Source: Clostridia bacterium (GTDB lineage: Bacteria > Bacillota > Clostridia > Christensenellales > Aristaeellaceae). Taken from it: DNA of 6,882 bases. Each line of letters opens with the position of its first letter. The stretch's first letter is position 1. Positions 1-5,973 of this stretch are shown here, piece by piece. The stretch covers positions 1 to 6,882 of the forward strand of contig JAFWBZ010000026.1 of NCBI GenBank assembly GCA_017537105.1. Direction: 5' to 3'. The notes under the pieces were generated by a model, which saw nothing but the letters and a program-made list of their open reading frames with translations, was not told the origin of the DNA and did no database searches. Made by a program: the position numbers and the translations under genes.

Positions 1-2
1 AT

Positions 3-17
3 ACTACATGTTGTAGT
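3..17. repeat. Short inverted repeat, possible operator of an off-window gene
   Basis: ACTACATGTTGTAGT is a perfect 6-bp inverted repeat (ACTACA/TGTAGT) around a 3-base centre. The TACA/TGTA core resembles the operators of BlaI/MecI/CopY-type repressors, although those usually have a 2-base centre. It lies at the left edge in a stretch (1-202) where I see no credible gene on either strand, so it could belong to a leftward gene outside the window. Function is not shown. Confidence 0.25.
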
Positions 18-202
18 GATATCGTGTCGCGCAGAGCGTGTGTGTCGACGGATTTAAAGGCCGTGTAACAGATTCGAGACAAAGAAATACAGTGCAAACG
101 GAGAAGTCACAAAGCCGCCTGAATTGCAGAAGAAACAGGCGGGATCGTGACATCGGAACGCAGGGAAGTTGACAAAAATAAGACCCTTTAATTTTCTATG
201 CG

Positions 203-231
203 TTGCCAATGCTGCGGGACTGTGGTATAAT
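203..231 (+). promoter_or_regulatory. Sigma-A promoter for thyX and the HD gene
   Basis: A -35 box TTGCCA (203-208) is followed after exactly 17 bases by a perfect -10 box TATAAT (226-231). A TG at 223-224 adds an extended -10 element. The AT-rich run just upstream (about 169-199) could act as an UP-type element. Transcription would start near 238, about 25 bases before the thyX start codon. Confidence 0.8.
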
Positions 232-263
232 GCGGATATTGAGTTTGCAATGAGGGATGTACT

Positions 264-1595
264 ATGAACAAATCCAGAGCCATCATCGTCGTGAAGAATC
301 CGGAGGCGCTGCGTGTGGCGGCCTCCTCCGCGCGCATCTCCACCCAGCCAGGCACCGCGATGGAGATCTTCGGGCGGAGCCTGGGCGATGAAAAGGACCT
401 CCGGCTCCTCGACAAGGTGCTGTCCTCGGGGCACAAGTCCGTGATCGAGCACTAGACCTTCGGCATCGCCTTCAACGACGTCTCGGTGCTGGTGGAGCAG
501 TTTGTGATCGAGTGCCGGCTGGCCTCCTATACGGTGAAGTCCCGGCGCTACGTGGACTTCGGAGAGGCGGGCTGGGTGCGCCCCGAGGGTCTGACGGAGG
601 CGCAGCGGGAGCGCTATGACGAAGCCATGGCCGCGCGCTTTGAGGATTACCGGCGGCTCATCGAGCTGGGCGTGCCCAAGGAGGATGCGCGTTTCGTGCT
701 GCCCTACTGCCTCCGGAGCAACTTCTTCATGACCGTGGACGCGCGGGAGCTGATCTCGCTGATCTGCGCGATGCGCTGCGGCCGCGGGAAGGGCTATGCG
801 GAGATCGAGGCGCTGGGCGCGCAACTGAAGGCGCAGTTTGACGAAATCTACCCGGGCGTGATCGACAAGGAAGCTGCGCGGTATCCGCGATACGAGGCGG
901 CGCCGCTGCCGGAGCGCATTGCGCTGGGCGGAGACAGGGCCGGAGACGCGGAGCTGCTGGATGGCACCGATGACGCCATGGGCCTGCTGCGGCAGATGTT
1001 CGACTTCACCGGGCGCTTTCCGATCCGGGATCATGACAATCCCAATCAAGTGAAGTGGAACATTCTGACCGATGCGCGGCCCCGGGAGCTGGAGATGGTC
1101 CGCTACACCTTCCGCGTGAAGCGCGTCTCGCTGGCCTGCGTCACCCACTTCACCCGTCATCGCGTGCTCTCGCTGCTGGTGCCGCCCGTGGCCCGGGCAC
1201 TGGCTGACGGCGAATATGTGCTGCCGGAGACGGTGCGGGCGCTCCCTGCCGCGGAGTCGATCTATCGCCGCGCCTTCGAGGCGCAGGGAATGGCGGCGCG
1301 GGAGGCGCTGGAGCTTGGGATGTCCATGGAGGACCTGTCCTACTTCGCGCTCAGCGGCCACGAGATCGACCTGGTGCTGTCGATGAACCTGCGCGAACTC
1401 GTGCACTTTATGAAGCTGCACACCTGCAACCGCGCGCAGTGGGAGATCCGCGGCGTGGCCTGGAAGATGCTGAAGCTGCTGACTGCGCGGAAACCGGAGA
1501 TCTTCCTTTATCTCGGGCCCAGCTGCGTCTACGGTCCCTGTCCCGAGGGCCGGATGAGCTGCGGCCGCCCCTGCAAGCGCATACTGGACCTGTGA
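264..1595 (+). CDS. thyX: FAD-dependent thymidylate synthase, tandem-domain ThyX, with an in-frame amber codon
   Basis: ThyX enzymes make dTMP from dUMP in the cytoplasm using methylene-tetrahydrofolate, FAD and NAD(P)H. The frame opens at ATG 264 (GAGGG ribosome site at 252-256) and would encode 443 residues, about twice a usual single-domain ThyX. It is interrupted by TAG at codon 64 (453-455). Homology runs straight through it in the same frame: SVIEH lies before and TFGIAF after, as in the EHxxFxF segment of ThyX. Two ThyX-like repeats are visible. Repeat 1 has an RHRxxSxxxxSxRY-like motif at 83-96 (E83, C84, R85, S88, S93, R95, Y96) and a DAREL segment near 159. Repeat 2 has RHR at 298-300 but lacks the later S/R/Y residues; it has NLREL at 375-379 and CNRAQWEIR at 388-396. 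Four cysteines cluster at the C-terminus (421, 426, 433, 437). Without readthrough the product is a 63-residue fragment, and any restart (for example GTG 486) would begin inside the conserved fold. It may therefore be a pseudogene, a recoded gene or a sequence error. Family assignment is firm; functional status is open. Confidence 0.85.
453..455 (+). other. In-frame TAG (amber) codon inside thyX
   Basis: This codon directly follows ATC GAG CAC (I-E-H) and precedes ACC TTC GGC (T-F-G). One base change from CAG (Gln), GAG (Glu), AAG (Lys), TGG (Trp), TCG (Ser), TTG (Leu) or TAC/TAT (Tyr) would explain it. TAG also ends the HD gene (2188-2190) and recX (2263-2265) in this window, both next to a terminator hairpin, so general amber reassignment is unlikely. 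Confidence 0.9.
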
Positions 1596-1617
1596 CCCCA
1601 TCGAAAGGAGAGCACGG

Positions 1618-2190
1618 ATGAAGCCGGAAGAACTGTTGAAGGCGATGCACGTCGCGGAGCGGCTGAAGGATACGCCGCGCCACTGCTGGACCTCCGGCGG
1701 TCGGCGGGAGGACGTGGCGGAGCACAGCTGGCGCATGACGCTGATGGCCTACTTCGTCTCGGATGATTTTCCGGAGGCAGACATGGAGAAGGTGTACAAG
1801 ATGTGCCTGATCCACGACCTGGGGGAGTGCTTCACCGGAGATATCCCCACGTTTTTGAAGACGGACAGCGACGAGGCGCGGGAGGAGGATCTGCTGCTGC
1901 GCTGGGTCGCCACGCTGCCGGAGCCGTTCTGCACCGAGATGCGGGCGCTCTATCGGGAGATGGCCGCCCGCGAGACGCTGGAGGCGCGGATCTACAAGGC
2001 GATGGACAGCCTGGAGGCCGTGATCCAGCACAACGAGTCCGATATCTCCACCTGGGAGCCCCACGAATACGAGCTCAACCGGACCTACGCCTATGACCGG
2101 ACGGACTTCTCGCCGTATATGCGGGCGCTGCGCGCCGCGATTCGGGAGGAAACCGAGGCGAAGATCGCCGGCAAAGCGGAGGAACCATAG
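1618..2190 (+). CDS. HD-domain phosphohydrolase, YfbR/HDDC2-like (putative 5'-deoxynucleotidase)
   Basis: This 190-residue protein shows the metal-binding pattern of HD-superfamily phosphohydrolases: H36 in the EDVAEHSWR segment, H66-D67 in IHDLGE, and a distant aspartate D130 in KAMDSLE. E70 and the following TGDIPT segment match the HDxxE...TGDxPT layout of E. coli YfbR and human HDDC2, which remove the 5'-phosphate from deoxynucleoside monophosphates. The length is typical for this group. It starts at ATG 1618 with an AAAGGAG ribosome site (1604-1610, 7-base spacing), 22 bases after thyX, so the two genes are almost certainly co-transcribed. The pairing suggests a role in dUMP/dTMP pool control, which is an inference. 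The exact substrate cannot be read from the sequence. An amber codon in thyX could reduce its expression through polarity. It ends in TAG, 5 bases before a terminator hairpin. Confidence 0.85.
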   Translation: MKPEELLKAMHVAERLKDTPRHCWTSGGRREDVAEHSWRMTLMAYFVSDDFPEADMEKVYKMCLIHDLGECFTGDIPTFLKTDSDEAREEDLLLRWVATLPEPFCTEMRALYREMAARETLEARIYKAMDSLEAVIQHNESDISTWEPHEYELNRTYAYDRTDFSPYMRALRAAIREETEAKIAGKAEEP

Positions 2191-2195
2191 AAAGA

Positions 2196-2227
2196 CCGCC
2201 GGGAATCCGATCACGGATTCCCGGCGG
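2196..2227. terminator. Bidirectional intrinsic terminator between the HD gene and recX
   Basis: A perfect 14-bp stem (2196-2209 pairing with 2214-2227) closes an ATCA tetraloop. It begins 5 bases after the HD gene stop and lies 35 bases past the recX stop on the other strand. The T-rich tail is better in the recX direction (TCTTTCT, complement of 2195-2189) than in the plus direction (CTTGCTGATTCT). The convergent gene layout supports use by both. Confidence 0.85.
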
Positions 2228-2262
2228 CTTGCTGATTCTATGGGTTTCTGCGGCCATGCCCT

Positions 2263-2874
2263 CTATTCAAACAGCTGGTCCACGGCGCTTTCGATGGCGT
2301 CCCAGCCGAAGCCCCGGCGCGCCAGCGCCTGAGACAGCTTGGCCCGGCCCTCGCGGCGGGGGAGCTCGGCGTAGCGCCGGAAGAGCGACTGTGCGACCTC
2401 CAGGCAGGCGGCGCGCTGCTGCTCCTCGTCGAAGGCGGACAGCGCCTCCTCGGCATCCTCCTCCGAGATGCCCTTGGCGCGCAGCTTGCGCTTGAAGGCA
2501 TAGACGCCCGTGGCCTTTCCCGTGTGCAGCTCCGCCATGCGCTGGGCATAGCGGGCGTCGTCGATCAGGCGGTTTTCCCGGAGCCGCTGCAGCACCGCCT
2601 CGATGGCGGGCTCCACGTAGCCCCTGCGCCGCAGCGCCGCGGCGATTTCCCTCTCCGAGCGGGAGGAGCGGTCCAGGCAGCACAGTGCGGCCTCATAGGC
2701 GTCCGCAAACTGCACGGCGGCGAGGCGGCCGACGTAGCGCTCCACGTCGATCTCATCGCCTTCGCGCACGGGAACGCGGTCAAAGTGCTGCTTTCGCACG
2801 CGCAGCACGACGGCGCCGTCGGCCAGGATCTCCACCTGTCCGCGCTTCTCCTCAATGCCGGTGACGATGGCCAT
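2263..2874 (-). CDS. recX: RecX family regulatory protein
   Basis: RecX binds RecA filaments in the cytoplasm and limits recombination and SOS signalling. The 203-residue product has the family's three-helix repeats rich in charged residues. Repeat 1 covers about 58-115 and includes the hallmark stretch AALxxLxxRxRSExEI...LRRRGY followed by LIDDARYA. Repeat 2 covers about 123-148 (KRKLRAKGIS). Repeat 3 covers about 173-201 (LSQALARRGFGWDAI). The first 50 residues are a beta-rich leader common in Firmicutes RecX. The start ATG (2874-2872) has a strong AAGGAGGG ribosome site (complement of 2883-2890) at 8-base spacing. The gene is divergent from yebC and convergent with the HD gene; recA is not adjacent. 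I saw no complete LexA operator at its promoter. It ends in TAG. Confidence 0.88.
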   Translation of the reverse strand: MAIVTGIEEKRGQVEILADGAVVLRVRKQHFDRVPVREGDEIDVERYVGRLAAVQFADAYEAALCCLDRSSRSEREIAAALRRRGYVEPAIEAVLQRLRENRLIDDARYAQRMAELHTGKATGVYAFKRKLRAKGISEEDAEEALSAFDEEQQRAACLEVAQSLFRRYAELPRREGRAKLSQALARRGFGWDAIESAVDQLFE

Positions 2875-2924
2875 TGCTGCCGCCCTCCTTGCTCTTTTGC
2901 AGAAAATTTCGCGATTACGAACAA

Positions 2925-2953
2925 ATTATACCCCGTTTTTCTTGACGCGTCCA
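2925..2953 (-). promoter_or_regulatory. Promoter for recX
   Basis: On the minus strand, TGGACG (complement of 2948-2953; 4 of 6 match to TTGACA) is followed after 17 bases by a perfect TATAAT (complement of 2925-2930). Its -35 box touches the -35 box of the oppositely directed yebC promoter. Confidence 0.7.
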
Positions 2954-2971
2954 GCCTGTTTGTGTTATTAT
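2942..2971 (+). promoter_or_regulatory. Promoter for yebC
   Basis: TTGACG (2942-2947) is followed by an extended -10 element, TG-T-TATTAT, with TATTAT at 2966-2971 (18-base spacer). TTATTA at 2965-2970 with a 17-base spacer is an alternative reading. Transcription would start near 2978, giving a leader of about 25 bases. The palindrome GACGCGTC (2944-2951) covers the junction of both divergent -35 boxes. Confidence 0.7.
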
Positions 2972-3003
2972 ATATCCATTAGTGTACTGGGAGGGATTTG
3001 TCC

Positions 3004-3756
3004 ATGTCGGGACATAACAAATGGTCAACCATCAAGAATAAAAAGGCCAAGACGGATGCCGCAAAGGGCAAGATTTTTACCAAGATTGGCCGTGAGATCG
3101 TCATCGCCGTCAAGTCCGGCGGCAGCGCTGATCCCGCGCTGAACAGCAAGCTGAAGGACGTCATCGCCAAGGCGAAGGCGGCCAACATGCCCAACGACAA
3201 CATCCAGCGCTCCATCAAGAAGGCCGCGGGCGAAGGCGACGCCACCAGCTACAAGGAGGTCACCTACGAGGGCTACGCGCCCTGCGGCGTGGCCGTCATC
3301 GTGGAGGTCGTCACCGACAACCTGAACCGCACCGCCAGCGAGGTGCGCCACATCTTCGACAAGTGCGGCGGTTCCCTGGGCGCCTCCGGCTGCGTCTCCT
3401 GGAAGTTCGAGCGCAAGGGCGTCATCGAGATCGACAACTCCAAGGGCATGGACGAGGACGAGCTGACCATGCTGGCCCTGGACGCGGGCGCCGACGACGT
3501 CGAGATGGGCGAGGGCGAGGCGATCATCTACACCGATCCCTCCGACTTCTCCGCCGTGCGCGACAACCTCGAGGCCGCGGGCTGCACCTTCCTGTCCGCC
3601 GAGCGCGCCATGATCCCCACCACCACCACCGAGCTGCCGGACGAGGAGTCCGTGCAGAAGGTGACGAAGCTGCTGGATTGGCTGGAGGACTACGACGACA
3701 CCCAGAATGTCTACCACGACGCCGAGCTCCCCGAGGAAGAAGACGAGGACGACTGA
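3004..3756 (+). CDS. yebC: YebC/PmpR/TACO1 family protein
   Basis: This 250-residue protein has the diagnostic N-terminus MSGHNKWSTIKNKKAK, then KGKIFTKIGREI (22-33) and NMPNDNIQRSIKK (61-73). The middle domain carries VTDNLNRT (103-110) and GGSLGASGCVSWKF (122-135), and the tail is acidic with NVYHDAELPEEEDEDD. Length and layout are standard. The family has been described as DNA-binding regulators, and more recent work links bacterial YebC and mitochondrial TACO1 to ribosomes and relief of stalling at proline-rich stretches, so its role here is probably in translation. ATG 3004 is chosen because GGGAGGG (2989-2995) sits 8 bases upstream and MSGH is the usual family start; TTG 2998 in the same frame lies too close to that site. 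It is a single-gene transcript with its own promoter and terminator. Confidence 0.96.
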   Translation: MSGHNKWSTIKNKKAKTDAAKGKIFTKIGREIVIAVKSGGSADPALNSKLKDVIAKAKAANMPNDNIQRSIKKAAGEGDATSYKEVTYEGYAPCGVAVIVEVVTDNLNRTASEVRHIFDKCGGSLGASGCVSWKFERKGVIEIDNSKGMDEDELTMLALDAGADDVEMGEGEAIIYTDPSDFSAVRDNLEAAGCTFLSAERAMIPTTTTELPDEESVQKVTKLLDWLEDYDDTQNVYHDAELPEEEDEDD

Positions 3757-3774
3757 GCAACATGCGATGGATCG

Positions 3775-3801
3775 ACCCGCCTGCATCGGCAGGCGGGTTT
3801 T
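3775..3801 (+). terminator. Intrinsic terminator of yebC
   Basis: A 10-bp GC-rich stem (ACCCGCCTGC at 3775-3784 with GCAGGCGGGT at 3789-3798) closes an ATCG tetraloop and runs into TTTT (3798-3801), 18 bases after the yebC stop. Confidence 0.9.
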
Positions 3802-3850
3802 CCATTTCAAACCGGGACGGAATCCCCTTTATCGCATACAAGGTTAAATC

Positions 3851-3880
3851 GCCGGGCGCATCTTGACAACTGCGCCCGGC
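3851..3880. repeat. Perfect 10-bp inverted repeat flanking the znuA -35 box
   Basis: GCCGGGCGCA (3851-3860) and TGCGCCCGGC (3871-3880) are exact reverse complements separated by the 10 bases TCTTGACAAC, which contain the -35 hexamer. Arm centres are 20 bases apart, about two helical turns, as for a dimer-binding operator. No T-run follows on either strand, so it does not look like a terminator. Its role is unknown. Confidence 0.7.
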
Positions 3881-3891
3881 CATATTATAAT
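3863..3891 (+). promoter_or_regulatory. Consensus sigma-A promoter of the zinc-uptake operon
   Basis: TTGACA (3863-3868) and TATAAT (3886-3891) are both perfect and separated by exactly 17 bases. Transcription should start near 3898. Such a strong core promoter normally implies tight repression, consistent with the repeats on both sides of it. Confidence 0.9.
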
Positions 3892-3903
3892 ACGAAAACG
3901 AAA

Positions 3904-3920
3904 TTGAAAATATAATTCAA
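3904..3920. promoter_or_regulatory. Candidate Fur/Zur-type operator
   Basis: TTGAAAATATAATTCAA has perfect 5-bp outer arms (TTGAA/TTCAA) around an AT-only centre. The left half resembles Fur-family boxes (TTGATAAT); the right half matches less well. It lies at about +7 to +23 from the expected transcription start and before the znuA start codon, where a bound repressor would block transcription. The third gene element downstream is a Fur-family regulator, the natural candidate to bind it. Assignment is inferred. Confidence 0.45.
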
Positions 3921-3934
3921 AATGGGTGATGACG

Positions 3935-4852
3935 TTGAAACGAATGCTGCTTCTCCTGCTCCTTGCGATGCTGCTGGCCGGCTGCGCCGGAGCGTCTGCC
4001 GAGGGCGGGCTCTCCGTGGTGTGCACGGATTTTCCCTGCTACGACTTTGCGCGGCAGGCGGCGGGGGAGTTCGCCGACGTGACGATGCTCATCAAGCCCG
4101 GTGCCGAGGTACACGCCTACGATCCCACGCCCTCGGACATCCTCGCCATCGGCGGAGCGGACCTGTTCGTATACATCGGCGGGGAGAGCGACGCCTGGGT
4201 GGAGAGCATCCTGTCCGGGTTTGATGCGGGGGATGCGCCCCGCGCACTGAGGCTGATGGACTGCATGTCTGGCCTGCTCGAGGAGGAGGGGGAGGCGGAC
4301 CGTCACGAGTCCGCGGAGGGGCCCGAGTACGACGAGCATATCTGGACCTCGCTGCCCAACGCTGCGGCGATGGTGCGGGCCGTGGGCGCCGCGCTGAGCG
4401 AGGCGGATCCGGAACACGCCGACGACTACGCCGGGAACGCCGCCGCGTATGCCGCCGAGATCGAGGCGCTGGACGCGGAGATCCGCGACATGGTGGCTGG
4501 AGCCGCGCGCAGGGAGCTGGTGTTTGCGGATCGCTTCCCGTTCCTCTACTTCGTGCGGGAATACGGCCTGGACTACCTGGCGGCGTTTCCCTCCTGCACC
4601 GCGGACACGGAGCCCAGCGCGCAGGTGCTGACCGCGTTGATCCGGCGGGTGATCGACGGCGGGATTCCCGCCGTGTACACCATCGAGCTCAGCACGCAGG
4701 CCATCGCGCGGACCGTGGCGGAGGAGACCGGTGCGGAAATCCTGACGCTCCAGTCCCTGCAGACCGTGTCGCAGGACGACTTTGACGCGGGCAAGACCTA
4801 CGTCTCCCTCATGCGGGAGAACCTCGGGGCGCTCAGGAAAGGACTGAATTGA
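3935..4852 (+). CDS. znuA: Metal ABC transporter substrate-binding lipoprotein (ZnuA/TroA family, probably zinc)
   Basis: This is the extracytoplasmic receptor that captures zinc (or manganese) and passes it to the ZnuBC channel. With the TTG 3935 start the product has 305 residues. The signal peptide is KRMLLLLLLAMLLAGC, with a lipobox LAGC and lipidated C17, so the protein is membrane-anchored. The cluster A-1 fold is shown by GAEVHAYDPTPSDI (H60) and DEHIWTSLPNA (H135). The usual third histidine (HDAF motif) is replaced by ADRFPF (D199), followed by YGLDY and a CTADTEPS segment that may supply acidic ligands. The acidic loop before H135 holds only one other histidine (about residue 124) and is a reduced version of the His-rich loop. 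Start choice: GGGTGAT (3924-3930) matches the extended ribosome-site consensus in correct register for TTG 3935; in-frame ATG 3929 and GTG 3926 are possible but lack such a site. First gene of the operon; zinc rather than manganese is inferred from the adjacent regulator. Confidence 0.88.
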   Translation: MKRMLLLLLLAMLLAGCAGASAEGGLSVVCTDFPCYDFARQAAGEFADVTMLIKPGAEVHAYDPTPSDILAIGGADLFVYIGGESDAWVESILSGFDAGDAPRALRLMDCMSGLLEEEGEADRHESAEGPEYDEHIWTSLPNAAAMVRAVGAALSEADPEHADDYAGNAAAYAAEIEALDAEIRDMVAGAARRELVFADRFPFLYFVREYGLDYLAAFPSCTADTEPSAQVLTALIRRVIDGGIPAVYTIELSTQAIARTVAEETGAEILTLQSLQTVSQDDFDAGKTYVSLMRENLGALRKGLN

Positions 4853-4853
4853 C

Positions 4854-5291
4854 GTGCGCGGCGAATACAGCACCCACCAGAAGCGTGAGCTCCTGAAATT
4901 CCTGAAGGAGCGGAACATGCAGCATTTTTCCGTGGACGATGTGGTTTTTGAGATGCAGGACCGGGGTGAAAAGATCGGCCGCTCCACCGTATACCGGTAT
5001 CTGGAGCTGCTGGCGGAGCAGGGCACGGTCCGCAAGTACACGGGCGTGCAGGGCGTCACCCAGTATCAGCACGTGGAGGACGACTCCCAGTGCGACGAAC
5101 ACTTCCACATGATGTGCTCGAAGTGCGGGGACCTGCTGCACGTGGACTGCAAGCTGATGCACACGCTCTGCCGCCACATGATGGAGGATCACGGCTTTCA
5201 GCTCGATCCCCGGGAGACCATACTGGTGGGCGTATGCGCCCGGTGCAGAGCGGGCGGGGAGGGGATGGACCATGGCGCTGATCACGCTTGA
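4854..5291 (+). CDS. zur: Fur-family metal-responsive repressor, probably Zur
   Basis: This 145-residue protein has a winged-helix DNA-binding N-domain: THQKRELLKFL (7-17), then SVDDVVFEM, then the recognition helix in GRSTVYRYLELL (42-53). A dimerisation/metal domain follows. C88-x2-C91 and C128-x2-C131 form the structural zinc site typical of Fur/Zur/PerR. H83 and H85 in DEHFHMMC, with further His/Glu residues, are candidate sensing ligands. Metal specificity cannot be settled by motif alone, but its place between znuA and znuC argues for Zur, acting on the operon in which it lies. The start is GTG 4854, one base after the znuA stop, with AAAGGA (4838-4843) inside the end of znuA. The last 20 bases overlap znuC. 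The C-terminal tail is rich in His, Asp and Gly (MDHGADHA), partly forced by that overlap. Confidence 0.87.
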   Translation: MRGEYSTHQKRELLKFLKERNMQHFSVDDVVFEMQDRGEKIGRSTVYRYLELLAEQGTVRKYTGVQGVTQYQHVEDDSQCDEHFHMMCSKCGDLLHVDCKLMHTLCRHMMEDHGFQLDPRETILVGVCARCRAGGEGMDHGADHA

Positions 5292-5973
5292 AAATGTCAC
5301 CATCGCCTTCGAGGGCACGGTCGCGGTGGACCGGGTCTCCTTTTGCGTGGAGCGCGGGGATTACCTGGTCATCCTCGGGGAGAACGGATCGGGAAAGTCC
5401 ACGCTGATGCGCGCGATGCTGGGCCTGGTCCGGCCCCGGGCGGGCAGAATCACCTACGGGGACGGCCTCGTCAAGAATCAGGTCGGATACCTGCCGCAGC
5501 AGACCGCGGCTCAGCGCGACTTTCCCGCCTCGGTGGAGGAGGTCGTGCACTCCGGCTGCGTCAATCGCATGGGGCGCAGGCCGTTTCTGAGCGCCGCAGA
5601 CCGCGCGCGCGCGCTGCAGAACATGCGGCTTCTGGACGTGGAGGGCCTCCGCCGGAAGGCCTATCGGACGCTCTCGGGCGGTCAGCAGCAGCGGGTGCTG
5701 CTGGCGCGCGCGCTGTGCGCCACAGATTCGCTGCTGCTGCTGGACGAGCCGGTGACGGGCCTCGATCCCGCCGCGACGGAGGAATTCTACGGCGTGCTTC
5801 GGGAGCTGAACCGGGTGCACGGCGTGGCCGTCGTGATGGTCTCCCACGACCTGCGAGGCGCCATGCGGGACGCGAAGCACGTGATCGTGATGGATCGCGG
5901 TCTGGACTACTGCGGGGACGCCGCAGAATACCGGGAAAAGATCCTGCAAGGGACGGTGAACGCCCATGGGTGA
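5272..5973 (+). CDS. znuC: Zinc/manganese ABC transporter ATP-binding protein
   Basis: This 233-residue cytoplasmic ATPase powers metal import through ZnuB. All ABC motifs are present and intact: Walker A GENGSGKST (36-44), Q-loop in LPQQ (74-77), signature LSGGQQQR (134-141), Walker B LLLLDEP (154-160) with catalytic E159, D-loop GLD (163-165) and switch histidine H192 in VSHD. Length is normal for the MntB/ZnuC type. The ATG start has a strong GGGGAGGGG ribosome site (5256-5264, 7-base spacing) placed within the end of zur; the 20-base overlap with zur points to translational coupling. The end overlaps znuB by 8 bases. The assignment to zinc transport rests on the neighbours. Confidence 0.93.
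   Translation: MALITLENVTIAFEGTVAVDRVSFCVERGDYLVILGENGSGKSTLMRAMLGLVRPRAGRITYGDGLVKNQVGYLPQQTAAQRDFPASVEEVVHSGCVNRMGRRPFLSAADRARALQNMRLLDVEGLRRKAYRTLSGGQQQRVLLARALCATDSLLLLDEPVTGLDPAATEEFYGVLRELNRVHGVAVVMVSHDLRGAMRDAKHVIVMDRGLDYCGDAAEYREKILQGTVNAHG

Noticed and set aside
115..142. 7-bp inverted repeat CCGCCTG/CAGGCGG with a 14-base loop
   Set aside because: The loop is long and no convincing T-run follows on either strand, so I could not support a terminator.
38..172. Small 44-codon frame upstream of thyX starting at GTG 38
   Set aside because: No ribosome binding site, highly charged unrecognised translation, and no promoter.
169..199. TTGACA at 169-174 as a second thyX promoter
   Set aside because: No good -10 box at 16-18 bases; the best match (TTCTAT) needs a 19-base spacer, while the promoter at 203-231 is far better.
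264..1595. General TAG reassignment as the explanation for the thyX amber codon
   Set aside because: The HD gene and recX both end in TAG just before a shared terminator; reading through would carry translation into the hairpin, so TAG acts as a normal stop here.
54..1736. Very long open frame (560 codons) on the minus strand opposite thyX
   Set aside because: It lies antisense to a clearly recognisable ThyX and the HD gene, its translation is low-complexity and rich in Arg, His, Leu and Gln, and it matches no family I recognise. GC-rich codon use of the plus-strand gene removes stops from the opposite frame.
2918..2931. CGAAC half-site in the recX promoter, suggestive of a LexA/SOS box
   Set aside because: The second half (GTTCG) is absent at the expected spacing, so an SOS operator is not supported.
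3025..3810. Long minus-strand open frame opposite yebC
   Set aside because: yebC is unmistakable on the plus strand; the reverse translation is a Val/Gly/Leu/His-rich shadow and runs through the terminator.
3917..5059. Long minus-strand open frame opposite znuA and zur
   Set aside because: Antisense to two recognisable genes with good starts; no family features in the reverse translation.
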